Notes: generated by a model not told the origin, from the letters alone. A stretch of DNA of 9,239 bases from Deltaproteobacteria bacterium (GCA_030654645.1 JAURXC010000194.1:1-9239); one strand, 5' to 3'. Numbered from the stretch's first letter, positions 1 through 6,567 are shown. Translations and numbers: made by a program.

Positions 1-1527
1 CTGCTGGAACAGCAGGAACGCGACGCCTTGGCCGCGCTTGCCCGGCTCAAGGACGAACTTGCAGGGCATGACCGGGCGCGCCTGGCCGCCCGCTTGGGAC
101 AGGAGGCGACGCATTCGGAACGTGCCCGGCTGGAGGCGGAATCCGTCGAGCTTCAAGCCGGACTCGGCCGGGTGCGTGCCGAGCTGGCCAATGCGGTCGC
201 AGCCTATGGCTGCGGCGAAATCGATCCGGACAGCGCCGGCCGCTTGCTGGCCGACCTGGGCGGACGCCGCGACCGCTATCTGCAGCGGCTGCAGGCCCGG
301 GAGCGGCTGGAAAAAGAGTGCGCCGATTTTACCGCCGGGCGGGAGAAACAGCTGGCGCTGCTGGCGGAATCGGAAAAAACGCTGGCGGAGAGGGAGCAGG
401 AGCTGAACGACAGGGGCGCGCAGCGGGATGCGCTGGTTGAACAGCGCCTGGAACTCTTTGGTGAGCGCAACCCGGATCTGGAGGAAAAACGTCTGGCCGA
501 TGCGCTGCGACAGGCCGAAGAACTGCGTGAAGCGGCGCTCAAACGCCATAATCTCCTGCAGGCCGAACTGGACGGATTGAAGGTCCGGATTGAACGCCTG
601 ACCATGGCGATTGCCGGGCGAGGCGATGAGCTCTCCCGGCTGGAGTCGGACTTCCTGCTGCGCCTGGCCGAGGCCGGTTTTGCCGACGAGGAGGCCTTTT
701 TGCAGGCCTGCCTGCCGCAGGAGCGTTTCGAACAACTGAAGGGGATGGCCGATTCGCTGGGCAGGGACGAGGCCGCGCTTCTGGGGCGCCTGAAAGATCG
801 CCGGGAGGCCCTGGCGGCCGAGCTGGAAAAGAACCTGAGCGACAAGACACTGGAATTGATCCGTGAAGAGCAGGCGGCCGTCACCGGACGACTGGTCGAA
901 TTGCAGAAGGAGTTGGGCGCGCTGGAGCTGAAGTTGCGGCAGCACGACGAACAGCAGCAGCGCCACCAATCCCGGCTTCAGGCGATTGAGCTGCAGCAGC
1001 GCGAATGCGGCCGTTGGGAGCGCTTGCACAGCCTGATCGGTTCCGGCGACGGCAAGAAATTCCGCAACTTTGCCCAGGGGTTGACCTTCGAGCTGATGGT
1101 GGCCCACGCCAACCGCCAGTTGCAGAAGATGAGCGACCGCTACATCCTGGTGCGGGACGGCGGCGAACCGCTGGAGCTGAACGTGATCGACAACTATCAG
1201 GCCGGGGAGGTGCGCTCCACCAAGAACCTTTCCGGAGGCGAGAGCTTCATCGCCAGCCTGGCCCTGTCGCTGGGCCTTTCCAGCATGTCCAGCCGCAACG
1301 TGCGCGTGGATTCCCTGTTTCTCGACGAAGGTTTCGGAACCCTGGACGAGGATGCGCTGGAAACCGCGCTGGAAACCCTCTCCGGGCTGCAGCAGGACGG
1401 CAAGCTGATCGGCATCATCTCGCATGTCCCGGCGCTCAAGGAACGCATCGGCACCCAGCTGCAGGTAGAGGCCGGCAGCGGCGGGCGCAGCAGCCTGAGC
1501 GGCCCCGGCTGCCGGCGGGTTTCCTGA
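1..1527 (+). CDS. sbcC: SbcC, ATPase subunit of SbcCD nuclease (partial, 3' half)
   Basis: This is the C-terminal 508 residues of an SbcC/Rad50-family protein. The frame is open to base 1, so the start lies outside the window; full-length family members have about 1000 residues or more. SbcC partners SbcD to cleave hairpin and protein-blocked DNA ends in the cytoplasm. Visible residues 1 to about 335 are charged, Glu/Leu/Arg/Gln-rich coiled coil. The C-terminal ATPase lobe follows: the ABC signature LSGGES at visible residues 410-415, Walker B ending in LFLDEG with Asp442-Glu443 (bases 1324-1329), the D-loop GTLDED, and the H-loop IISHVPAL with His475. The Walker A motif and the N-terminal lobe must be upstream. 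I see no CxxC zinc hook in the visible coil; it may also lie upstream. The last residues, after VEAGSGG, are low-complexity. The lobe is intact, so the gene looks functional. Identification is confident. Confidence 0.95.
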   Translation: MLEQQERDALAALARLKDELAGHDRARLAARLGQEATHSERARLEAESVELQAGLGRVRAELANAVAAYGCGEIDPDSAGRLLADLGGRRDRYLQRLQARERLEKECADFTAGREKQLALLAESEKTLAEREQELNDRGAQRDALVEQRLELFGERNPDLEEKRLADALRQAEELREAALKRHNLLQAELDGLKVRIERLTMAIAGRGDELSRLESDFLLRLAEAGFADEEAFLQACLPQERFEQLKGMADSLGRDEAALLGRLKDRREALAAELEKNLSDKTLELIREEQAAVTGRLVELQKELGALELKLRQHDEQQQRHQSRLQAIELQQRECGRWERLHSLIGSGDGKKFRNFAQGLTFELMVAHANRQLQKMSDRYILVRDGGEPLELNVIDNYQAGEVRSTKNLSGGESFIASLALSLGLSSMSSRNVRVDSLFLDEGFGTLDEDALETALETLSGLQQDGKLIGIISHVPALKERIGTQLQVEAGSGGRSSLSGPGCRRVS

Positions 1528-1564
1528 CCGGGCCATGCCGACTCTGAACAGGAGGGGATAAAGC

Positions 1565-1593
1565 TTGACATTGCCGGATGCATTATTTAGATA
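1565..1593 (+). promoter_or_regulatory. Candidate sigma-70 promoter for the methyltransferase/phosphatase pair
   Basis: A perfect -35 hexamer TTGACA (1565-1570) is followed after 17 bases by TAGATA (1588-1593), which matches TATAAT at three of six positions including the first T and A. It sits in the AT-richer gap after sbcC and 46 bases before the first possible start codon of the methyltransferase. The weak -10 makes this a candidate only; readthrough from sbcC is also possible because no clear terminator separates them. Confidence 0.42.
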
Positions 1594-1639
1594 AAGACTC
1601 CCCGCCAGCGCAGCACAAATCTATGACTAATGAGAGCAA

Positions 1640-2794
1640 GTGATTATTATGACTGAAAAAACACCGTTGCAGGATATCATCGCCGCCCGCATCAGCGAAC
1701 AGGGGCGGATAACATTTGCCGATTTCATGGGAGCCTGCCTGTATGAACCGGGGCTGGGCTATTACACCTCCCCCGGCCGCAAGGTGGGCGCCGAGGGGGA
1801 CTTCTATACCAGCATCACGGTGCATGCCGCCTTCGGGCGCGTGATCGCCCGCGAAATCGCCCAGATGTGGCGCTGCATGGAGATGCCGGACACCTTCACC
1901 CTGGTGGAGTGCGGCGCCGGCAACGGCCGGCTGGCGTGCGACATCATGGATTTTCTGGCGCAGCGCGAACCGGAGATGTACCGGGGCCTGCGCCTGGTGC
2001 TGGTCGAGAAGGAACCGTCGCTGGAGTCGGCCCAACGGGTGATGCTGGCGGCGCATGTGGAAAAGATGCAGTGGCTTTCCCCGGAAGAGTTTGCCTCCGG
2101 CCGCTTTACCTTCAGCGGCTGCCTCTACTCCAACGAGCTGATCGACGCGCTGCCGGTGCATCGCGTGCTGATGACCCCCGAGGGGCTGCGAGAGATTTAC
2201 GTGGTGCTGAAAGAGGGGGAGTTTGCCGAAGAGCTCGGCGAACTTTCCACACCGGCGATTGCCGGGCAACTGGAACGGATCGGCGTTGAACTGCATCCCG
2301 GCCAGGAGGCCGAGGTCAACCTGAACGGGCCGGAGTGGCTGTCGTCGGTATGCAGGGTGCTTGAGCGCGGTTTCGTGCTGACGGTCGATTACGGCTATCC
2401 GGCCGAGGAGCTGTACGCGCCGCACCGCAAACGGGGAACGCTGCTCTGTTATTACCGCCACCAGACCGAGGAGAACCCCTACCTCCGCCAGGGACTGCAG
2501 GACATCACCGCGCATGTGGATTTCACCAGCCTGATCAGGCGCGGCGAAGAGCTGGGGATGCAGAACGTCTGGTTCGGCGAGCAGTACCGTTTCCTGCTGT
2601 CGGCCGGCATCATCAACGAGCTGGAAGACCTGGAGCTTTCCGATATTTCCAATGAGGAAAAACTGCGTCTGCGCCTGACGCTCAAGAAACTGATCGTACC
2701 CCAGGGGGGCATGGGCGACACCTTCAGGATACTGGTGCAGTCCAAGGGGGTTACGGACCCGAAACTGCTCTGCCAGCGCAGGATCGGTTTCTGA
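1640..2794 (+). CDS. MidA/NDUFAF7-family SAM-dependent methyltransferase
   Basis: This 384-residue protein belongs to the family of mitochondrial MidA/NDUFAF7 (COG1565, older name DUF185). NDUFAF7 symmetrically dimethylates an arginine of the complex I subunit NDUFS2; the substrate of the bacterial members is not established to my knowledge. Seen in the sequence: the N-terminal family motif around GLGYYTSP (residues 38-45) and GDFYTS (53-58), the SAM-binding glycine loop VECGAGNGRLACD (89-101), an acidic strand-2 end VLVEKEPS (120-127), YSNELIDALPVHRV (163-176), and VDYGYPAEELY (249-259) followed by RGTLLCYYRH and HVDFTSL. All core motifs are present and the length is usual. The start is ambiguous. 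GTG at 1640 has GAG five bases upstream; ATG at 1649 would give 381 residues, with GAGAG 12 bases upstream. The stop overlaps the next gene by one base, so the two are probably co-translated. Family certain; substrate unknown. Confidence 0.9.
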   Translation: MIIMTEKTPLQDIIAARISEQGRITFADFMGACLYEPGLGYYTSPGRKVGAEGDFYTSITVHAAFGRVIAREIAQMWRCMEMPDTFTLVECGAGNGRLACDIMDFLAQREPEMYRGLRLVLVEKEPSLESAQRVMLAAHVEKMQWLSPEEFASGRFTFSGCLYSNELIDALPVHRVLMTPEGLREIYVVLKEGEFAEELGELSTPAIAGQLERIGVELHPGQEAEVNLNGPEWLSSVCRVLERGFVLTVDYGYPAEELYAPHRKRGTLLCYYRHQTEENPYLRQGLQDITAHVDFTSLIRRGEELGMQNVWFGEQYRFLLSAGIINELEDLELSDISNEEKLRLRLTLKKLIVPQGGMGDTFRILVQSKGVTDPKLLCQRRIGF

Positions 2795-3450
2795 TGCCGG
2801 CGCTGCCCTCCCCGGATATCCGCGGTATCGTCTTCGACCTGGACGGCACACTGTACGTCTGCAACGCCTTTGCCGACACGATCCAGGATGCGGCCAACGC
2901 CTATATCGCCGGGTTGCTGGGAATCAAACAGACCCAGGCCTTCCAGTTGATGGCCGACACCCGGGCGCGACTCACGCGGGAACACGGCTCGGTCCAGACG
3001 CTTTCGGCGGTCTGCGCCGAACTCGGCGGCGACATCAGGGCGCTGCACCGCCATTTCGAGGAGGTGCTCCAACCGGAGGAGTACCTGGTCCGGGATCAGC
3101 GGGTGATCGGGCTGATGACGAGCCTGGCGCGTCATTTTTCACTGTACGTCTACACCAACAACAACCGCGGCCTGGCGACCCGCATCATCAGCCACCTCGG
3201 GCTGGAGGGTTTGTTTCGGCAGGTCTTTGCGATCGACGATGCCTGGCGCTCCAAGCCGGATGAGCGGATGCTGGCCGAAATCCTGGAAAAGACCGGCCTG
3301 GCGCCGGCCGAAGCGCTATTCGTGGGGGACCGCTACGATGTGGACCTGCGCGTACCGGAACAGTACGGCTGTCCGGTATATCTCAGCCGCACCGTTGAAC
3401 AGCTGCTGCGGCTGGAGGAGTTGCTTGCCAGCCGTGCCGATCCGGTATAA
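2794..3450 (+). CDS. HAD-superfamily hydrolase (phosphatase-like)
   Basis: A 218-residue cytoplasmic haloacid dehalogenase-superfamily protein, probably a small-molecule phosphatase of the phosphoglycolate phosphatase-like subgroup. All four motifs are visible: motif I FDLDGTL with nucleophile Asp15 and acid/base Asp17; motif II YVYTNNN with Thr121; motif III Lys154 in RSKPDERM; and motif IV VGDRYDVDL with the Mg-binding acidic residues Asp179 and Asp184. The helical insert between motifs I and II (about residues 24-105) is a C1-type cap. The ATG begins on the last base of the methyltransferase TGA (TGATG), with AGGA ten bases upstream, which suggests translational coupling. A strong terminator follows 20 bases after the stop, so this is the last gene of the unit. 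The substrate cannot be told from sequence; the link to the methyltransferase is by position only. Confidence 0.88.
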   Translation: MPALPSPDIRGIVFDLDGTLYVCNAFADTIQDAANAYIAGLLGIKQTQAFQLMADTRARLTREHGSVQTLSAVCAELGGDIRALHRHFEEVLQPEEYLVRDQRVIGLMTSLARHFSLYVYTNNNRGLATRIISHLGLEGLFRQVFAIDDAWRSKPDERMLAEILEKTGLAPAEALFVGDRYDVDLRVPEQYGCPVYLSRTVEQLLRLEELLASRADPV

Positions 3451-3470
3451 AGCTAAATTCATGGTCGAAA

Positions 3471-3508
3471 GTCAAAAGCCCCCTCGCTGCAGCGAAGGGG
3501 CTTTTGAC
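3471..3508 (+). terminator. Symmetrical intrinsic terminator after the HAD gene
   Basis: A 12-bp perfect stem pairs GTCAAAAGCCCC (3471-3482) with GGGGCTTTTGAC (3497-3508). One C/A mismatch separates it from the self-complementary inner segment TCGCTGCAGCGA (3484-3495). The GC core is flanked by an A-tract and a T-tract inside the stem, so it can work in both directions; the exit on the plus strand is CTTTTGACTTATT. It lies 20 bases after the HAD stop, in a convergent gap, and could also catch minus-strand transcripts from rluD. Confidence 0.85.
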
Positions 3509-3533
3509 TTATTGATTAGTTCTAATCCGCTGC

Positions 3534-3582
3534 TAGTCCCTTCTCCCTGAGGGAGAAGGTGGCCGAAGGCCGGATGAGGGGG
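3534..3582 (+). repeat. Palindromic repeat, left copy of inverted pair
   Basis: The core is a hairpin with arms CCTTCTCCCT (3539-3548) and AGGGAGAAGG (3550-3559), followed by a second small hairpin GGCC-GAA-GGCC (3561-3571) and ATGAGGGGG. This 'CTCCCTGAGGGAG ... GGTGAGGGG' layout is one I recall as a scattered repeat in many proteobacterial genomes; no search was possible here. Confidence 0.7.
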
Positions 3583-3609
3583 GCTGAAATGCTACTAACA
3601 TCAACCTTT

Positions 3610-3656
3610 CCCCCTCACCCTGGCCCTCTCCCTCAGGGAGAGGGGACTGCTTAGCA
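3610..3656 (-). repeat. Palindromic repeat, right copy, opposite orientation
   Basis: On the minus strand this copy reads TGCTAAGCAGTCCCCTCTCC and continues through TGAGGGAGAGGG to GGTGAGGGGG. It matches the left copy apart from several substitutions and short indels. Its hairpin arms are CCCTCTCCCT (3624-3633) and AGGGAGAGGG (3635-3644). Differences in paired bases, such as CCTTCTCC against CCCTCTCC, are matched in both arms of each hairpin, so the stems are preserved. Confidence 0.7.
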
Positions 3657-3719
3657 GTCTTTGCGGCAGATTAGAACGAATCAGATTTAATCTTATTGCT
3701 GATGCCGCCGGTGCTCCGT

Positions 3720-4676
3720 TCACTCCGCCGCGCGCCGCAGGTATGCCAGCAGCTCCTGCATGTCCGCCGGTGGTTCGACCGTAAATTCCATGTATTCGCC
3801 GCTGGTGGGGTGGATGAAGCCCAGGCAGCGGGCGTGCAGTGCCTGACGCCCGAGCCGGTTGATCATGCCGCGCAGCTGGGTGTCGGGAATGTTGTTGATC
3901 CGGCCGCCGTCCGGGTAGAGCGGGTCTCCCAGCAGCGGAAAGCCGGCTTCGGTCATGTGCACCCTGATCTGGTGGGTGCGCCCGGTTTCCAGCCGCAGTT
4001 CCACCAACGAGACCCGGTTGTAGCGCTCCCTGACCCTCCAGCGGGTCACGGCGTGCTTGCCGTGTCTGGCCTTGCCCGACAGCCGCAGTCGTTCGGTCGG
4101 GTGCCGTCCGATGATCCCTTCGATTTTGCCCGAATCTTCCGCCGGACAGCCGTAAATCAAAGCCTGGTAGATGCGCTTGACCGAATGGACACTGAACTGT
4201 GCCGACAGCGCCTGGTGGGACCGGTCACTCTTGGCAACCACCAGCACGCCGGAAGTGCCCTTGTCCAGGCGGTGGACGATGCCGGGGCGCAGCTCCCCGC
4301 CGATGCCGGACAGGTCGGTGCAATGGGCCAGCAGTGCGTTCACCAGCGTGCCGCTGGCGGTGCCCGGTCCCGGGTGTACCACCATTCCGGCTTCTTTGTT
4401 GATCACGATCAGGTCACTGTCCTCGTAGAGTACATCCAGCGGAATCGATTCCGCCTTTGGTTCTGCCGGTTGCGGTTCCGGAATTTCGATTTCCAGCCGT
4501 TCGCCCCCCTTGAGCTTGTGCGAAGGCCGTACCGCCGAGCCGTTCACCAGTACATTGCCGTTCTCGATCAGGCGCTGGATGCCGGCCCGTGACTCCCCCT
4601 CCATCTCACGGCAGAGAAACAGGTCTATCCTGGTCGGTTCGCCTTCATCGGGATATTTCAGTAAAATCTTGTCCAT
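3720..4676 (-). CDS. rluD: RluD-family 23S rRNA pseudouridine synthase
   Basis: This 318-residue protein isomerises uridines to pseudouridine in large-subunit rRNA; RluD of E. coli modifies helix 69. An N-terminal S4 RNA-binding domain covers about residues 14-66 (RIDLFLCRE, AGIQRLIENGNVLVNG). The catalytic domain follows: DVLYEDSDLIVINKEAGMVVHPG, then the signature HRLDKGTSGVLVVAKS with catalytic Asp138, LETGRTHQIRVHM (230-241), GDPLYPDGGR, and LHARCLGFIHPTSGE near the end. Length and motif order are usual for the RluD/RluC group; RluD rather than a paralogue is the best guess. I chose ATG at 4676 because GAGAGG lies four bases upstream; an in-frame TTG at 4688 would add four residues but has no ribosome site. 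It reads convergently with the HAD gene. Upstream is a terminator, so it probably has its own promoter, which I could not identify. Confidence 0.92.
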   Translation of the reverse strand: MDKILLKYPDEGEPTRIDLFLCREMEGESRAGIQRLIENGNVLVNGSAVRPSHKLKGGERLEIEIPEPQPAEPKAESIPLDVLYEDSDLIVINKEAGMVVHPGPGTASGTLVNALLAHCTDLSGIGGELRPGIVHRLDKGTSGVLVVAKSDRSHQALSAQFSVHSVKRIYQALIYGCPAEDSGKIEGIIGRHPTERLRLSGKARHGKHAVTRWRVRERYNRVSLVELRLETGRTHQIRVHMTEAGFPLLGDPLYPDGGRINNIPDTQLRGMINRLGRQALHARCLGFIHPTSGEYMEFTVEPPADMQELLAYLRRAAE

Positions 4677-4688
4677 GGTACCTCTCAA

Positions 4689-4703
4689 TTCCGGTTACCG
4701 GAA
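4689..4703. promoter_or_regulatory. Perfect 15-base palindrome in the rluD leader
   Basis: TTCCGGTTACCGGAA has two 7-base arms around one central base. It lies 12 bases upstream of the rluD ATG and just before its ribosome site (GAGAGG, minus strand 4686-4681). It could be an operator or a small leader hairpin. No promoter was recognised around it, so its function is open. Confidence 0.4.
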
Positions 4704-4711
4704 CGGTTTTT

Positions 4712-4745
4712 AAAAAGCAAAGGCGTACCCGTACAGGCACGCCTT
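4712..4745 (-). terminator. Intrinsic terminator after the 87-residue gene
   Basis: On the minus strand AAGGCGT (4745-4739) pairs with ACGCCTT (4726-4720). The stem extends inward through a G-U, two C-G and a U-G pair to a GTAC loop. After the stem comes TGCTTTTT, which supplies the U-tract (4716-4712). It lies 26 bases after the stop of the gene ending at 4772 and separates the htrA unit from rluD. Confidence 0.75.
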
Positions 4746-4771
4746 GCAGAATCATTGGTTGTTGCCGGATG

Positions 4772-5035
4772 CTACCAGATTGACGATTCGATCTTGCCGG
4801 CCCGCTTGATCAGCACATCCACCACCGCTATTCCGTAGATTGTCTCCGGATCGACTTCAGTAGAAACTCTGGACAGGAAATGCTGACGTCCTTCCTCCAG
4901 CTCTTCTTTGAGAATTTCAAAAATGTTGTCATTCTTGATGCCATTCTCGACCTTTTCCTTGTTGTACATGGCCACGTCGGAAAGAATAGCTCTGGCCAAG
5001 CGTTTCGCCTGATCGGGATTATCAATCATGTTCAT
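4772..5035 (-). CDS. Small conserved-looking protein of unknown function, 87 residues
   Basis: I cannot assign a function. The product is soluble, with no signal peptide, membrane segment or cysteines. Two probable amphipathic helical stretches can be seen. The first is residues 7-34 (PDQAKRLARAILSDVAMYNK). The second is an acidic stretch FEILKEELEEGRQHFLSRV (39-57). A hydrophobic IYGIAVVDVLI segment follows near the end. The 'AKRLAR..LSD...YN.EKVE.G...' pattern resembles, from memory, an uncharacterised helical segment in other deltaproteobacterial proteins. ATG at 5035 is preceded at eight bases by GAGGGA (5049-5044), a good ribosome site. The htrA stop is 41 bases upstream with no terminator between, so the two are likely one transcript; a terminator closes the unit. 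The clear ribosome site and operon position support a real gene. Confidence 0.8.
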   Translation of the reverse strand: MNMIDNPDQAKRLARAILSDVAMYNKEKVENGIKNDNIFEILKEELEEGRQHFLSRVSTEVDPETIYGIAVVDVLIKRAGKIESSIW

Positions 5036-5076
5036 GGAAGTTGTCCCTCATACGGTAAAGTTTTTGCACCATAGCA

Positions 5077-6507
5077 CTATTTTACGCGTAATGCAAAGTA
5101 GATGCTTGCATCGCCCCGTCGAACAAGAATTGTCAAGTTGCCGTTGCGGCTGGAACTGATAGCGCGCTCGTATTCGGCGCTGTTGGCAATCCGCTTGCGG
5201 TTGATCGAAACGATCAGGTCGCCGCGCCGGATACCGGCTTCGGCAGCCGCTCCACCGCGCACGGTTTCAACCACGACAACACCCAGTCCCTGACCGCTGT
5301 CTTCCACCACCAGGCCGAGCAGGTCGGCCCCGCCATCCTGCTGTCCGCCCCCGCCCGACTCGCGCTGGCGCTTGGGGGCCGAGTCGGCGTTGGCCAGCGC
5401 CAGGCCCAGTTCAAGCGCCTTACCGTCGCGGAACACTGTGATCCTGACCGATTTGCCGATCCCGGCTTCGGCCACCAGGCGCTGGAGGTGGGAAGGATCC
5501 TTGACTTCCACGCCGTTCAGCGCGGTAATAACATCCCCCTGGCGGATGCCGGCCTTGTCGGCCGGGCTGCCCTTGATGATGTCGTTGACCAGCGCGCCCC
5601 TGGTATGTTTCAGACCGAACGACTGGGCCAGCTCTTCCGTTACCGGTTGAATCGTCACTCCCATGTAACCTCGGCTGACGCTCCCTTTCTGGATCAGCTG
5701 CGAAAAAATCGGCTTGGCCATGTTGATCGGGATCGCGAAGCCGATCCCCTGGCCGGCGGCGACGATGGCTGTGTTAATGCCGATGACCTCGCCATACACG
5801 TTCAACAGCGGTCCGCCAGAGTTGCCGGGATTGATCGAGGCATCGGTCTGGATGAAGTTCTCATAGGTTTCGATACCCATGTTGGAACGCCCGGTTGCGG
5901 AGATAACGCCGACCGTCATTGTGCGGTCCAGTCCGAAGGGGTTGCCGATCGCTATCGCCCACTGGCCCACATCCAGTTTGTCCGAGTCACCCAGCACCGC
6001 TGCCGGAAGATCGGCAGCGCTGATCTTGATCACGGCGATATCGCTCTTCTGGTCGCCGCCGACGACCTTGGCGTCGTAGACCTTGTCGTTGGATAACTTG
6101 ACCTGGATGCTTTCGGCATCGCGCACCACGTGGTCGTTGGTGACGATGTAGCCATCCTTGCTGATCAGGAAGCCGGAGCCGAGGCTCTTGTCCCGCCGGG
6201 TCTGGGGCGCTCCAAAGAAGTCCTCGAAAAACGGGTTCATTTCGAAGAAGGGTTGAACGATCTTCTTGCGGCTGACGGTCGAGATGTTGACCACACAGGG
6301 GGTAACTTTTTTGGATACGTTGCTGAAGGCTTTCTGGGTGGAGAGGATGTCGGTCGCCACATCCTTGACCGGAGCCTCGGCTTCGCCCCCCTTGCGGTTG
6401 GATTCCAGGTACAGCGGAGAATCGCTCTTGCCGCTGCAGCCGGTCAGGGCCGACATCAGCAGCGAACAGAGCACGACTAAAAGCATTTTACGGTGCGGGA
6501 AGTTCAT
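5077..6507 (-). CDS. htrA: HtrA/DegP-family serine protease with two PDZ domains, predicted lipoprotein
   Basis: This 476-residue envelope protease/chaperone degrades misfolded exported proteins in the family's known members. Residues 1-24 form a lipoprotein signal: basic start, hydrophobic LLVVLCSLLMSA, lipobox LTGC with Cys24 as the lipidated residue. Ser follows at +2, which under the usual Asp-avoidance rule predicts the outer membrane. The trypsin-like domain (about 55-275) has the full triad: His126 in VTNDHVV, Asp156 in KSDIAVIKI, Ser230 in NPGNSGGPLLN. PDZ1 spans about 279-370 (YMGVTIQPV ... GSPADKAGIRQGD). A Gly/Gln-rich linker (382-394) leads to PDZ2, about 396-475 (GGAAAEAGIRRGDLIVSIN). 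The layout fits the DegP/DegQ group. ATG at 6507 has AGGA five bases upstream (6516-6513). A promoter and an overlapping dyad lie upstream, and an 87-residue gene follows. Most classical DegP proteins have cleavable Sec signals, so the lipobox is notable. Confidence 0.93.
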   Translation of the reverse strand: MNFPHRKMLLVVLCSLLMSALTGCSGKSDSPLYLESNRKGGEAEAPVKDVATDILSTQKAFSNVSKKVTPCVVNISTVSRKKIVQPFFEMNPFFEDFFGAPQTRRDKSLGSGFLISKDGYIVTNDHVVRDAESIQVKLSNDKVYDAKVVGGDQKSDIAVIKISAADLPAAVLGDSDKLDVGQWAIAIGNPFGLDRTMTVGVISATGRSNMGIETYENFIQTDASINPGNSGGPLLNVYGEVIGINTAIVAAGQGIGFAIPINMAKPIFSQLIQKGSVSRGYMGVTIQPVTEELAQSFGLKHTRGALVNDIIKGSPADKAGIRQGDVITALNGVEVKDPSHLQRLVAEAGIGKSVRITVFRDGKALELGLALANADSAPKRQRESGGGGQQDGGADLLGLVVEDSGQGLGVVVVETVRGGAAAEAGIRRGDLIVSINRKRIANSAEYERAISSSRNGNLTILVRRGDASIYFALRVK

Positions 6508-6527
6508 ATCGGTCCTACTTTCGAAAG

Positions 6528-6567
6528 GTGAAGATGATTAGTCTTCCCAAAGACTAATCATCTTCAC
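6528..6567. repeat. Perfect 18-bp inverted repeat (operator-like dyad) upstream of htrA
   Basis: GTGAAGATGATTAGTCTT (6528-6545) is an exact reverse complement of 6550-6567, with the four bases CCCA between. A further perfect 10-base palindrome CTTTCGAAAG abuts it at 6518-6527. The dyad covers the -10 hexamer and the expected start site of the htrA promoter candidate. As RNA it would be a long hairpin in the gap after the gene ending at 6612, but no U-run follows on the minus strand, so it is not a standard intrinsic terminator. Confidence 0.75.

Larger units (their letters stand above)
3513..3683. repeat. Foldback (MITE- or REP-doublet-like) element, about 171 bp, non-coding
   Basis: The ends are inverted repeats: TGATTAGTTCTAATC at 3513-3527 and, read on the minus strand from 3683 to 3669, TGATTCGTTCTAATC, so 14 of 15 bases match. 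Inside lie two inverted copies of a palindromic repeat (3534-3582 and 3610-3656), separated by an AT-richer 27-base centre. The right half also has a perfect 7-bp hairpin GACTGCT/AGCAGTC (3645-3659). No open frame of note exists. The whole can fold on itself as single-stranded DNA or RNA. It sits between the terminator of the plus-strand operon and the end of rluD. The structure is read directly; calling it a non-autonomous mobile element is inference. Confidence 0.68.

Noticed and set aside
276..884. Minus-strand open frame opposite the sbcC coiled coil
   Set aside because: The translation is Ser/Arg/Ala low-complexity, as expected from the complement of Glu/Leu/Arg-rich coiled-coil codons.
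1..1000. Search for the SbcC zinc-hook CxxC in the visible coil
   Set aside because: The only cysteines in the coil are isolated and none forms CxxC; the hook is probably upstream of the window, so its absence is not treated as a defect.
1471..1516. Inverted repeat GCCGGCAGC / GCTGCCGGC at the 3' end of sbcC, considered as a terminator
   Set aside because: It lies inside the coding region, has a 28-base loop and no T-run after it; probably a by-product of Gly/Ser codon use.
1583..2851. Long minus-strand open frame of about 420 codons opposite the methyltransferase gene
   Set aside because: It is the shadow of a GC-rich real gene: the plus strand encodes all MidA-family motifs, and the minus translation is His/Gln/Arg-rich with no recognisable domain.
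3471..3683. Cluster of hairpins considered as a CRISPR array or an attachment site
   Set aside because: There are only two palindromic copies, in opposite orientation, with no regular spacers and no cas or integrase gene in the window.
3696..4592. Plus-strand open frame of about 300 codons opposite rluD
   Set aside because: The minus strand carries a complete pseudouridine synthase with its catalytic motif; the plus translation has no domain and unlikely composition.
5488..6096. Plus-strand open frame opposite htrA
   Set aside because: It covers the protease and PDZ1 coding region, whose catalytic triad is intact on the minus strand; no ribosome site or domain supports the antisense frame.
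6528..6567. The htrA upstream dyad considered as a CIRCE element or a standard intrinsic terminator
   Set aside because: Sequence and spacing do not match CIRCE, and no U-run follows the stem on the minus strand. It remains listed as an operator-like dyad.
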